Assembly: GCA_045612065.1 (NCBI GenBank)
Contig: JAZKYH010000001.1
Coordinates: forward strand, 61,374 to 125,373
Origin: UBA1189 sp045612065
GTDB lineage: Bacteria > Bacteroidota > Bacteroidia > Bacteroidales > Bacteroidaceae
Length of the DNA: 64,000 nucleotides
Direction of reading: 5' to 3'
A model generated the notes under the pieces. It was given only the letters and a program-made list of their open reading frames with translations, made no database searches and had not been told where the DNA came from. The position numbers and the translations under genes are program-made. Shown here piece by piece: positions 26,981 through 34,790 of this stretch. Numbering within the stretch: the stretch's first letter is position 1; each line of letters starts with the position of its first letter.

Positions 26981-27705
26981 AGTATTCCTAACTCTTCCAA
27001 TTCTCGAGTGAGCTTATCCGTAGGATTCAGCACCTTTTTGTAGTTTTCCACAATCTGTTCCTTCAGCGCCTCCGAAGGGTTTTTGCGGTACCTTCCCTTG
27101 GCAAGGTTGACAAAGCGAAGGGCTGTCTTAGAAAGCTCTCTCACATCCTCCTGCATGCGCTGCTCCCCATTCGGGGCGTAGTGGTCATAGACCTCCCAGT
27201 TTGCGTGCAACTTTTTATCCAGACCGATAAGTTCCTTGAGGTAGGGATATCTTTCCGAGTCCGCGCATGGGATGTCCCCTGTAGAGAGCGTTCTTAGGCG
27301 CAAGTGCACCTCCCTCATCCGTTGCACTATGGAGAGGTTTTCCACATAGAGCGCCTGCACCTCGACGGGCAGCTCGTCATGGTCCGCACGTTTGCCCTGC
27401 TTGAACTCCTTAGCCGGGTTGTTCTCCTCGAAGGCGAGATGCTTTTTGGCGATGTTCTCCACCTGTTTCTCCATCTCTTCCACCTGCTCATGTGTCATCT
27501 CCTTGACGCGGAAGTTATAGAACTTACGAAGGTTGTACTCTATGACATCCGCTCTGCCACGAGGGTTTGCCATCAAGTTGCGATACATGATTTGGTTAGC
27601 ATTGAGCTTAAGAAGGTAGAGTGCGCCCAGCTCGTAGTCGCGTTCGTCCGCAGGTGTATCCAGCCATTGCTGTATCTTCTGTGTAAATTCGTGATTCAGT
27701 TTCAT
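26977..27705 (-). CDS. Hypothetical phage protein
   Basis: The 242-residue protein is highly charged and helical (for example HEQVEEMEKQVENIAKKHLA), and probably forms coiled coils between about residues 70 and 100. It overlaps both neighbouring genes by 4 bases, in a tight set 26187-28346. No enzymatic motif is seen. A structural or packaging accessory role is inferred from position only. Confidence 0.55.
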   Translation of the reverse strand: MKLNHEFTQKIQQWLDTPADERDYELGALYLLKLNANQIMYRNLMANPRGRADVIEYNLRKFYNFRVKEMTHEQVEEMEKQVENIAKKHLAFEENNPAKEFKQGKRADHDELPVEVQALYVENLSIVQRMREVHLRLRTLSTGDIPCADSERYPYLKELIGLDKKLHANWEVYDHYAPNGEQRMQEDVRELSKTALRFVNLAKGRYRKNPSEALKEQIVENYKKVLNPTDKLTRELEELGIL

Positions 27706-28346
27706 AGTTTGTTATTGATGCCTGTGAAGAAAATAAGGTTTTTGTTGTATTGCGACAGCAGGCGGTACATACTTGACAAAGTAGAACCAGTAGTGACAAA
27801 GTCGTCAAATACGATGATGTTCTGCTCCTTGGGAAGGATGTTAAGCACATATTCCGCATTGATACGTTGCTTGTTCTTACAGAAGGCTACATCCTCATAG
27901 AAGGGGATGTCCAGCATTCGTCCTATCTCTTCCGATATGCGTGTAGCAAAGTTTTTCGTGAGATGCCTTCGTTTGGGAGAGGTACAAATAGCCCAATCCC
28001 CTTTGCTGAGGTAAGCTCCGATAATCTCCTTGATGATGCGTGTCACGTTCTCTGCGAAGAAGGGTACCATGCTATCATCCGCTTTGATGTCCGTGAGCGT
28101 CCTTCCGTAGATGGACTTCTGCCATAGTGATATGAAGAAGACCCCACCTCGACGAGTCAGGCGAATCTTCTGCGTGAAGTCGCACCTTGCCTCCACCGAT
28201 TTGTCCCATCCTTTGCGTTGCTGTTCTGCGAAGATATCCTTCTCCTTATGAACAGGAACACCGAGATCACCCATCTCCAAGTTCGGAACTTCGATATGAG
28301 ATAGAATTTCCTCGAAAGAGATTAATGTGTTCTCGGTGTCCATCAC
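27702..28346 (-). CDS. Phosphoribosyltransferase-domain protein
   Basis: The 214-residue protein has the type I PRTase PRPP-binding motif, IIVFDDFVTTGSTLSSM near residue 178, with the paired acids and TTGST loop, and CTSPKRRHL in the middle. This family transfers bases to PRPP or regulates nucleotide salvage; ComF-like proteins share this motif. The N-terminal part is unusual. It is coupled to the 26977 gene by 4 bases. Why a phage late operon should encode it is unclear: nucleotide supply, or modification of host metabolites. Confidence 0.7.
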   Translation of the reverse strand: MMDTENTLISFEEILSHIEVPNLEMGDLGVPVHKEKDIFAEQQRKGWDKSVEARCDFTQKIRLTRRGGVFFISLWQKSIYGRTLTDIKADDSMVPFFAENVTRIIKEIIGAYLSKGDWAICTSPKRRHLTKNFATRISEEIGRMLDIPFYEDVAFCKNKQRINAEYVLNILPKEQNIIVFDDFVTTGSTLSSMYRLLSQYNKNLIFFTGINNKL

Positions 28347-28372
28347 AGAAGAGAATTTAGTTGAACAAAAAG

Positions 28373-28942
28373 TTATGTCGTAGTGCCTTTTATAGTGCCA
28401 TCCTCCGCCTCGATGTCACCCTTGTAGAAGGGAGCAGGACATTCATCCGTAGCCTCTGCGGTGATGGTGGTGGAGGTAGTGCCTGTGGCTCCTTGGCCGA
28501 GGTCCTGTGCTACTGTAGCCTTGGTTTGCCACTTCTCGCTGCCTACCACACGCCATTTACCCTTCATGTCCTCCACGAGGAAGACGATATCATTGTTATT
28601 GATATAGGCAGCTGCTGCTGATGCCTGTTCACCCACTGCAGGGTGTACGAGTGTGAGCTTGTTGAGCTGCGTCTGCGAGGGCACCTCCCCTTGAGGATCG
28701 CTCGTGAGCTGTGACTTGTCGGGCAATACATCGATATACTTCCATTTCTGCTCTGCGGTCAGCTCGAAAGAACCTTCGAGTACAGCCGACATGAGGCGTC
28801 CGCTATCGTGATGCTGCAGTTGCGGCCATTTCACGATGTGTCCCTTGGAGATGTAGTAGATGCGACGCTTGATGCCCGGAAGTTCGGGAGTGCCCTGACA
28901 CCATGCCAGGGACTCTTGGATATTAGTGCAATCTGTTACCAT
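28373..28942 (-). CDS. Putative phage structural protein (tail tube-like)
   Basis: The 189-residue protein lies 22 bases after the capsid candidate. It starts MVTDCTNIQESLAWCQGTPE, includes LPGIKRRIYYISKGHIVKWP and has a Thr-rich C-terminal region (GATGTTSTTITAEATDE). Beta-rich composition and position next to the capsid gene suggest a tail tube or head decoration protein. No firm match is possible by eye. Confidence 0.45.
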   Translation of the reverse strand: MVTDCTNIQESLAWCQGTPELPGIKRRIYYISKGHIVKWPQLQHHDSGRLMSAVLEGSFELTAEQKWKYIDVLPDKSQLTSDPQGEVPSQTQLNKLTLVHPAVGEQASAAAAYINNNDIVFLVEDMKGKWRVVGSEKWQTKATVAQDLGQGATGTTSTTITAEATDECPAPFYKGDIEAEDGTIKGTTT

Positions 28943-28964
28943 AGTCGTATTCAGTTAGAGGTTA

Positions 28965-29945
28965 TTACTCATTGGTCTTTGCTACAGAGTTTAACTCGAT
29001 AGCCTTGAAACGACGCTTGTCGATGCTCTCGAACTGCACACCGAAGAACATGGTAGCGATGTAAGAGAGGATGAAAGGTTCATACTCCTTCACGAGCACG
29101 TTCTCCATGTCACCCATCTGGTCATAGCCCACGAGCATGTTTGCCTTAGGACAGATGTGGATAAACTTAGAGTCCGCCTTGTTTGCCAAGGGGATAATCT
29201 TAAGCTTGCCGTTAGACCCTTCGACGGCAGTTTGCGCATACTGGTTGTTGTATGCGATGCCTCCGTGAGTCATGAGGTAAGCTTCGTTATACTTATCCGC
29301 GAAGTCCTGTGAGCAGAACATGTAGAGCTCCTGTGAACGGAGACGGGGGTCGAGAGAGAAGAGGATTTCCTTAGCCACATCCACAGCATTCGCCTTGGTG
29401 ATGTCTTCGGTGAGCTTCATGTAGTTGCCATTCTCCTTTGCTACTGCGCCCGCAGTAATCTCCTTTTGGGTGATTGTGTCAAAGCCATCGAAGAGGTCGA
29501 CAGACTTATCGCCTGAAGCATTGCGCACACCCTTCCAGATAGCATCGTTCAAGTTGTGAGACAAGCCCTTTGCAATGAGTGCGAGCACATGCAGGGCAGT
29601 AGGAGCCTTCACTTGGCCGTCGCCCTTGGTAGCACCTGTAGCACCGAGCAGGGTAGAGATGGCAGAGTTCGGTTCAAACTTAGCCACCACAGAACCCATG
29701 AAGGTTTCCAATGTGCGGAAGTCGAGGTTGAGGTTGAAGTCCGAAGAGCGTGAAGGCTTGTAGGGACCAAACTGAGCATCCCCGTTGATGGTGGCCACGT
29801 TCTCCTTGTAGCGTATGCCAGGACGACCTGTCATATACTGCAATGTCTCATTGATACCAATGATAGGAAGCATGAGGAGATCCTTGCGGTACTTGGTAGC
29901 CGCCTCTTGATACTCCTGAAGAGTGAAAGAAAGTTTTCCAGCCAT
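28965..29945 (-). CDS. Putative major capsid protein
   Basis: The 326-residue protein lies 34 bases downstream of the Clp-type prohead protease gene, the usual place of the major capsid gene. Its size and its mixed sequence with a helical segment near the N-terminus (LSFTLQEYQEAATKY) and a glycine-rich E-loop-like part are consistent with an HK97-type capsid protein. I see no direct motif that proves it. The alternative is another head protein. Confidence 0.65.
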   Translation of the reverse strand: MAGKLSFTLQEYQEAATKYRKDLLMLPIIGINETLQYMTGRPGIRYKENVATINGDAQFGPYKPSRSSDFNLNLDFRTLETFMGSVVAKFEPNSAISTLLGATGATKGDGQVKAPTALHVLALIAKGLSHNLNDAIWKGVRNASGDKSVDLFDGFDTITQKEITAGAVAKENGNYMKLTEDITKANAVDVAKEILFSLDPRLRSQELYMFCSQDFADKYNEAYLMTHGGIAYNNQYAQTAVEGSNGKLKIIPLANKADSKFIHICPKANMLVGYDQMGDMENVLVKEYEPFILSYIATMFFGVQFESIDKRRFKAIELNSVAKTNE

Positions 29946-29979
29946 AATAGTAGAGTTTAAGGATTAATGATTCGTTTTA

Positions 29980-30960
29980 TTACACCATGTTGTAGAGCGA
30001 CTTGGCCGAGTTTACGGTGTCGATGTACTGTTCCACCTCCGTGCGTCCGTTGGCAGAGCCCTTCTTGTCATCTACAACCGCCATTGTAGTGTCAGCAGGC
30101 TTCTGCTTGAGCGCGTCAATCTCCGCCTGCATGTTTGCCATGGTAGTCTTGTTCTGGTTGAGCAAGCCGTCAATCGTCTGCACCTGCTCTGCAGTGAGCT
30201 GCACCATGCCGTCCACCGCCTCGATGCCTGTCATGTGTAAGGCATCCGCCAAAAGAGTAGTCTTGATTTCCATTTTGTTTATGATTTTGGGTTCGTGAAT
30301 GTTGTTTCTGAAGAGGTTTCGGAAGAACGTCATGAAGGGACTATCCTTCTCTGTTTCGATGTTGGGGATGGGTATACCAGCCGAAGCCATAGCTGATGCC
30401 ACCGCATCCGTGAGCACGGGAGCCTCCTCTCCGAAGTGAGTAATCTCGTCAATGAAGCCCCAGTCGAGCGCTTCCTGAGCATTGAGCCATCCGCCCACCT
30501 TCATCAAGTCAAGCAGCTCCTCCTTGCTCTTCTTGCATTTCTCCGCATACATCTGAGCGATATTCGCATCCAACTTCTCAAGGTCAGACTTCATCTGCAT
30601 GCATTGTGCGATGAGCGCATCGAGGCCGTCTGCGTTGAGGTTGTCCCACTTGAAGAATTCAGCTGAGCATTTGTGCACGAGGTACATGGCCGAGCTGTCC
30701 ATAGAGATTTGCTTAGCTCCAAGCGAAGCGATGGTAGCAGCACTCGCATTCATACCCACGAAGTGCACGTTCACGTTGCCATGATTGTTAAAAGCCGAAG
30801 CGATGGAGAGGGCAGTGCTTACTGAGCCTCCCAAGCTGTCGATAAGCACATTGACTGCTTCGTCCTTGTTCTTGGCAAGCACGAAGTCGACATATGAGCT
30901 GTCGAAGTCATATCCTCCGACGAAGCCCTTGAGGTGAAGATGATAGTTGTTCTGTGGCAT
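29980..30960 (-). CDS. Clp/S14-type prohead protease, possibly fused to scaffold
   Basis: The 326-residue protein has a ClpP-like N-terminal domain: DSLGGSVSTALSIASAF forms the oxyanion region, the catalytic Ser is residue 73 in GMNASAAT, and the catalytic His is residue 96 in YLVHKCS. Phages use such proteases to mature proheads. The C-terminal third (about residues 230-326) has a Gln/Met-rich helical stretch (LNQNKTTMANMQAEIDALKQK) typical of a scaffold. A protease-scaffold fusion just before the capsid gene is common in phages. Confidence 0.88.
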   Translation of the reverse strand: MPQNNYHLHLKGFVGGYDFDSSYVDFVLAKNKDEAVNVLIDSLGGSVSTALSIASAFNNHGNVNVHFVGMNASAATIASLGAKQISMDSSAMYLVHKCSAEFFKWDNLNADGLDALIAQCMQMKSDLEKLDANIAQMYAEKCKKSKEELLDLMKVGGWLNAQEALDWGFIDEITHFGEEAPVLTDAVASAMASAGIPIPNIETEKDSPFMTFFRNLFRNNIHEPKIINKMEIKTTLLADALHMTGIEAVDGMVQLTAEQVQTIDGLLNQNKTTMANMQAEIDALKQKPADTTMAVVDDKKGSANGRTEVEQYIDTVNSAKSLYNMV

Positions 30961-31017
30961 AAGAGTTGCTTTTTATGCCACGAAGGTAGTGTAGATTCAA
31001 AATGGGGTAAAAGACGA

Positions 31018-31045
31018 AAAATGACCGCTCGGAGGCGGTCATTTT
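31018..31045 (-). terminator. Terminator of the toxin-antitoxin pair
   Basis: AAAATGACCGC (31018-31028) and GCGGTCATTTT (31035-31045) form an 11-bp perfect stem with a 6-base loop. It lies just after the stop of the toxin gene and well before the protease start. With A/T flanks it fits a rho-independent terminator. Confidence 0.8.
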
Positions 31046-31047
31046 CT

Positions 31048-31317
31048 TTAGAACAGTTCGGAATGGCTACCCAATCGAACCAGTTTGATGATATTCTCTT
31101 CGGGATCGAGCCAGATGAGCAGCAGGTCGCTCTCCACATGGCACTCCATGAATCCCGCATAGTTGCCAGTTAACTTATGTGGGTAGTATTTATCAGGCAG
31201 AGTGCCATTCTCCTGCAGCAGGAGTAGCACCTCTTTCAGATGTTTTACTTTTTCAGGTCTGTTTTGGATACGTTTTAAGTCCTTCTTAAACTGACCTGTC
31301 ATTTTAATCGTGTACAT
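31048..31317 (-). CDS. YafQ-family type II toxin (mRNA interferase)
   Basis: The 89-residue protein matches YafQ/RelE-type toxins, which cut mRNA on the ribosome. Family residues are visible: HKLTGNYAGFMECHVESDLLLIW in two halves, HKLTGNYAG and MECHVESDLLLIW, and the final LVRLGSHSELF with a His near the end. Length fits. It follows the antitoxin gene by one base. It sits between the head protease and other phage genes, but with its own promoter and terminator, so it appears to be an inserted cassette. Confidence 0.88.
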   Translation of the reverse strand: MYTIKMTGQFKKDLKRIQNRPEKVKHLKEVLLLLQENGTLPDKYYPHKLTGNYAGFMECHVESDLLLIWLDPEENIIKLVRLGSHSELF

Positions 31318-31318
31318 T

Positions 31319-31573
31319 CTACAATGTGCTTATGAATGATTCGAGATTGTTTACGTCGAGTGTCTCCAGCTCACGACTCTCTCTTGCCTCCTTCATTGCT
31401 TTAATAGTCAGCTTGTTCGGATTGTTATACACGATGTCCATGAGTAAGCTTTCCACATAGTTATTGAGGCTGCGGTTCTCCCTTGTTGCAGCTTCCTTCA
31501 GCTTGTCAAGCAGATCTGTGCTCAAGCGAAATGCGGTTTGTTTTCTTCCTATTACAGCTTCCATAATCTCCAT
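31319..31573 (-). CDS. Ribbon-helix-helix-type antitoxin
   Basis: The protein (about 84 residues from ATG 31573, 81 from ATG 31564) has a RelB/DinJ-like or other ribbon-helix-helix pattern: KQTAFRLSTDLLDKLKEAA, then NRSLNNYVESLLMD. The C-terminal part, ending VNNLESFISTL, would neutralise the toxin. An upstream in-frame extension to 31621 runs through the promoter and is unlikely. The antitoxin precedes the toxin by one base and probably represses the shared promoter. Confidence 0.82.
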   Translation of the reverse strand: MEIMEAVIGRKQTAFRLSTDLLDKLKEAATRENRSLNNYVESLLMDIVYNNPNKLTIKAMKEARESRELETLDVNNLESFISTL

Positions 31574-31590
31574 TGTTATATTTGTGTATG

Positions 31591-31622
31591 CAAATGTATA
31601 ACACTTGTATGACATAAACAAG
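31591..31622 (-). promoter_or_regulatory. Promoter and possible operator of the toxin-antitoxin pair
   Basis: On the minus strand the -7 TACATTTG lies at 31591-31598 and a -33-like CTTG at 31619-31622, 20 bases apart. Between them ATGTATAAC and GTATGACAT make a partial dyad that the antitoxin could bind. The leader to the ATG at 31573 is short. Confidence 0.65.
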
Positions 31623-31652
31623 CAAATTAGGCAAAAGTTTGTGTTTTGATTC

Positions 31653-32069
31653 TTAAATCGTGCATGGGATGAGCGATTTCATGGCCGAGTAGGTAACCGT
31701 GACCACTTTTGCTGCCGTATCCCCATTGGGCTCGCCCGTATACTCTTCCACCTTTACGATGGGGTAAGGCTGCTCCATCGTTCCGATGAGGAACGAGCGA
31801 CCACCGGCTGTAGACACCACGAAAGCGGTAGGTGAATTGATGGGGAGGTCATCCACCGTAGAGAACTTGAGCGTAGTGTGCTCCACTCGCCCTTTGTTCT
31901 CGTATTCCGATACGGCATCACACATAGGGTTGCCGAAGAAGGTAATCGGGGTGATGACTCCATAGACCACAATGGGGATGTTGGCCTTGTATCGCAGGAG
32001 GATGTCGGGAGACACCTCACTGCAGGCCAGGTATCCTATTTTTGTTATAGAGGGAAGAGAGGTTTTCAT
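31653..32069 (-). CDS. Hypothetical phage protein
   Basis: The 138-residue protein starts MKTSLPSITKIGYLACSEVS and is beta-rich (SFLIGTMEQPYPIVKVEEY). It sits 46 bases downstream of the 32116 gene, before the toxin-antitoxin cassette. Composition suits a small virion protein. No known family is recognised. Confidence 0.5.
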   Translation of the reverse strand: MKTSLPSITKIGYLACSEVSPDILLRYKANIPIVVYGVITPITFFGNPMCDAVSEYENKGRVEHTTLKFSTVDDLPINSPTAFVVSTAGGRSFLIGTMEQPYPIVKVEEYTGEPNGDTAAKVVTVTYSAMKSLIPCTI

Positions 32070-32115
32070 AATGCAACAAAAATCTTTTTAGGACAAAGCA
32101 TCGATGAAGTCGGGT

Positions 32116-32580
32116 CTAATTCTCACGATTTTTTTGTGCGAGATAGACTTTTCTCTTTCGGTAGTAGATTTTCGATATGGCGCACCAGTTCGTCTCATTG
32201 AGTTCGATGCCATGCGCCTCCATCCAAGCATAGATAAGTTCATCATTGCGTTTGCCGATGTTCTCGAACTTGTAGAGATCATTCCACAGGGCAACGACGA
32301 ACCGAGTACGTATGGTCTGTTTCAATGCCAACGTAGCTCTTGGAGGCAAGTAGTTATAGGTCCTCACATCCTTATGTTTGAACGTAGGGATGTAAATTGC
32401 CGTGTCAGTAGGCGCTGGACGCGCAGGAGCTTCTTTGGGTTGCGGTTTAAGGAATAGAGCGAGAATGTCACTCTCTGCGCTTCCCCTTTTGAGACTAACA
32501 GGTTGTTGCCCTCCCTGCTCATGGATGAACCATTGTGCGAGGTAGGGTTCGAGGGTTAGGTGTACAGTAAATTGGCTCAT
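32116..32580 (-). CDS. Hypothetical phage protein
   Basis: The 154-residue protein starts MSQFTVHLTLEPYLAQWF. It has a Pro-rich linker (KPQPKEAPARPAPT) between an N-terminal part and a basic C-terminal part (KIYYRKRKVYLAQK) with a helix-rich segment that could bind DNA. It lies after the ardA terminator, leading leftward to the head genes, so it begins that block. Similar proteins occur in Bacteroidales prophages; the role is unknown. Confidence 0.5.
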   Translation of the reverse strand: MSQFTVHLTLEPYLAQWFIHEQGGQQPVSLKRGSAESDILALFLKPQPKEAPARPAPTDTAIYIPTFKHKDVRTYNYLPPRATLALKQTIRTRFVVALWNDLYKFENIGKRNDELIYAWMEAHGIELNETNWCAISKIYYRKRKVYLAQKNREN

Positions 32581-32674
32581 AGTCTTATTGCTTTATACCC
32601 ACAAAGTTAGCCGAAGTTCCCCACGCATAAAAGTCCTTTGCAGAACTATTTTTTTTAGGGATTTTACGAACATT

Positions 32675-32697
32675 AAAAAAGCCCTCCGAAGAGGGCC
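32675..32697 (-). terminator. Terminator after ardA
   Basis: On the minus strand GCCCTC, a TTCG loop and GAGGGC form a short GC hairpin followed by six T. It begins just after the ardA stop and separates ardA from the phage gene at 32116-32580. Confidence 0.85.
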
Positions 32698-32701
32698 TAT
32701 A

Positions 32702-33325
32702 TTAGAAATCTGAGAATACAAATCCATCGCAGAACGTGTAATCATAAGCGAATAAATCGCGTGCGAACTGCTCGACATCGAAATAACGACGTGCGAACTC
32801 GGGCATATCGGTGTAGCAATCATCCAGAAGATTTTCAGCGAATTCTTCTTCGCTATCCCATTCACCTTGAAAGCGCTCACGTACATCTTCGATAGTGTAG
32901 CCTTCACCGTAATTCTCTGTAAAGGCATCAAACATCTTTCTGTCCTCTTCGGACATGCCTGCATACTCTTGGATTTTGTCGAATGTAACTTCATCCATGC
33001 AGCTTTCATCATACCATTCAGAGGAGAAATTCTCATAATCCTGATACATAAATTCCGGATCCTCCTCATCACAATGTAACTGATAGCAGAACTCCATGAA
33101 ATCATCATAATCAAAGAATGTTGACAAATCCACCCACATGCCGTAGAGCGAACCACAATTGTATTTGTGGTATGTACCAACGTATACGGCAGGATTACCA
33201 CTTGTGTAATCATATTCGTGTTCAATCACCACCTCTTCCCAATTTTCGGGACGTGCTGTTCTTTCCTGTGCAGCGCATGTGCTGTTCATCACTTCATTGC
33301 TGTTTTGAGAGATAAGATTTTCCAT
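32702..33325 (-). CDS. ardA: Antirestriction protein ArdA
   Basis: The 207-residue, very acidic protein matches ArdA, a DNA mimic that blocks type I restriction enzymes. Family segments are clear: PAVYVGTYHKYNCGSLYGMW near residue 45, DFMEFCYQLHCDEEDPEF, and a C-terminal YFDVEQFARDLFAYDY. Length is slightly longer than usual because of an N-terminal tail. It is a stand-alone gene ended by the hairpin at 32675. It protects incoming DNA and may also act on BREX, as some DNA mimics do; for this protein that is not known. It lies about 9 kb from the BREX genes of the same element. Confidence 0.92.
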   Translation of the reverse strand: MENLISQNSNEVMNSTCAAQERTARPENWEEVVIEHEYDYTSGNPAVYVGTYHKYNCGSLYGMWVDLSTFFDYDDFMEFCYQLHCDEEDPEFMYQDYENFSSEWYDESCMDEVTFDKIQEYAGMSEEDRKMFDAFTENYGEGYTIEDVRERFQGEWDSEEEFAENLLDDCYTDMPEFARRYFDVEQFARDLFAYDYTFCDGFVFSDF

Positions 33326-34067
33326 AACCTTGAATTTTAATGTGAATACTCTGTTTTTGAAACTTTTTATGTGCAGGAATCAGTGCAGAGTCAAAGGCTG
33401 AGGGCATCAAGGATTTACGCCAAAGCGAGCTGTAAAATACAACCTGAAAGGTGGAGATTTTTGGTGCAAACACCGCTTGTCCTTGTGACATAGCCTTCTG
33501 CACTACCTTTGCACACGAAAAAGTCAAAACAGCGTATCACATTCAAGGTGGAAAAGCCCTCAATCAGCAAGGTGATGTACAACAGCACAGCCGTGAAGAA
33601 TGGAGTCCGTTGGGAATATTCTTAGTGGTGAGAATACGAAAATAGTTTGTAACAATGTAACAAAGTCCAGAGTAGAACGTAGGACTGTGAATAATAAACA
33701 GTTGTGTTGTTACAACTTGAAAATGGAGTGGATTTTCCTTTGATATGATTTTGTAACTTTATTGTTATGCTTGTTACAAAGTAAGAGATGAGGATTTTTG
33801 TAATGGAATTTGTAGCGATTTTGTAACTCTTCTTATTTCTCTCTATTATAGGTATTTAAGATGCTTTATTTCTTTATTGTTACAAAGTTACAAAATATAG
33901 GTTCAAAAAGATATAAAAGAAAATATAGACTGGAAGTATAAACGCAGCATTTTTCATCATGTGAAATTGCTGCGTTTTTTAGCTTAACCGCTAATACTTT
34001 GCGGATGGCTACGCTAAATATCCCTAAAGTTTAATATAACAAAAACAAGAAAACTATATAATTCCCT
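33326..34067. other. AT-rich gene-free stretch with iteron-like motifs
   Basis: No convincing gene is found in 742 bases. A -7-like TACCTTTG lies at 33504-33511 (plus), followed by an ATG-less frame that ends near 33620 (QRITFKVEKPSISK...), possibly a gene remnant. From 33647 to 33895 the hexamer TGTAAC or its complement GTTACA occurs repeatedly. The base composition is clearly more AT-rich than the neighbouring genes. Confidence 0.6.
33647..33895. repeat. Cluster of TTGTAAC/GTTACAA motifs
   Basis: Copies of TGTAAC or GTTACA lie near 33648, 33656, 33710, 33752, 33774, 33822, 33880 and 33888, several extended to TTGTTACAAAG. Eight in 250 bases in both orientations is well above expectation even for AT-rich DNA. 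It may be a replication origin or a regulator array; the primase-helicase gene lies about 4 kb away. Confidence 0.7.
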
Positions 34068-34583
34068 TTACTGATTAAGCAACTTATCAAGTTCACTCCC
34101 TAACTTAGCAACTTTTTGGGTAAGTTCATTTACGCGTTTAATAGCCTGGGATAATTTAAACTCACAATCTTTACGATATGTGTCAGTTATATTGTTTCGT
34201 GATAGTTCTTTTGTGTAGTAAGAAGCATCATTTTCTGCAGAATCTAGCTTCTTGCTATAATAACTGATGTCATCTTCAACTTGTCTCTGAGCTCGTCCAA
34301 ACGAAACTTCAGAACCATTATGTGAATCTGAAACAATTTCCGAACTTCCCAATTCTATATCTGATGAAGTCAGTATGTCATCAACTTCTGCCAATTCAAT
34401 CAAATCGCCAGATTCGGCTATATCTATGATATCTGCAGCATCCGCTATGTCCGCCAAGTCTGCTAAATCTGTTAAATCAACTAAGTCTGATGCCGTAATC
34501 AAGCTATCAACGGTATCTGCAGAGTCTGAAATTGTACTAATTGCATCTGCAATTTCAGCAATATCCTTTAAATCTTCCAACAT
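34068..34583 (-). CDS. Unknown protein with DIADIAD-type acidic repeat
   Basis: The protein (171 residues) starts at ATG 34583 (MLEDLKDIAEIADAIS) rather than TTG 34604. Its N-terminal 70 residues are a run of short acidic units built on L/I-A-D (DLTDLADLADIADAADIID). The second half is a charged helix (ISYYSKKLDSAENDASYY...) likely to coil. Part of the repeat recurs in the gene at 35511 and the broken gene at 34588. No signal or clear membrane segment. Function is unknown; the cassette-like neighbourhood suggests an accessory role. Confidence 0.6.
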   Translation of the reverse strand: MLEDLKDIAEIADAISTISDSADTVDSLITASDLVDLTDLADLADIADAADIIDIAESGDLIELAEVDDILTSSDIELGSSEIVSDSHNGSEVSFGRAQRQVEDDISYYSKKLDSAENDASYYTKELSRNNITDTYRKDCEFKLSQAIKRVNELTQKVAKLGSELDKLLNQ

Positions 34584-34587
34584 AAAG

Positions 34588-34781
34588 TTATCTATTACTA
34601 TCAATTTTTTTTACAATTGGTTCTAATAATTTGCGCATTAGAATTTTGCGAGTTAATTTTTGCGTGTTTCTAACCGCTGGTTTACTATCTATGTTTGCAT
34701 CTTCACTTTTGCCTTTAATGTCATTAATTTCTATTAATTCTGAACATCGGCGATATCTTTAATATCTTCGATATTTATCAT
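34588..34781 (-). pseudogene. Frameshifted small paralogue of the DIADIAD family
   Basis: A frame starts at ATG 34781 (MINIEDIKDIADV) but ends after 15 codons. A one-base shift at the Val codon continues it as SELIEINDIKGKSEDANID... to a stop at 34588-34590, giving about 64 residues. The N-terminus resembles the start of the 34068 protein (LEDLKDIAEIAD) and its C-terminal part (QKLTRKILMRKLL) resembles KSKLTRMAIRKGLL of the 35511 protein. A single T appears to have been lost near 34747. Confidence 0.65.
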
Positions 34782-34790
34782 ATAATTATG

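Noticed and set aside
33451..33645. Plus-strand frames at 33451-33645 and near 33512-33620
   Set aside because: One frame is compositionally poor. The other reads plausibly (QRITFKVEKP) but lacks an ATG start; at most it is a remnant.
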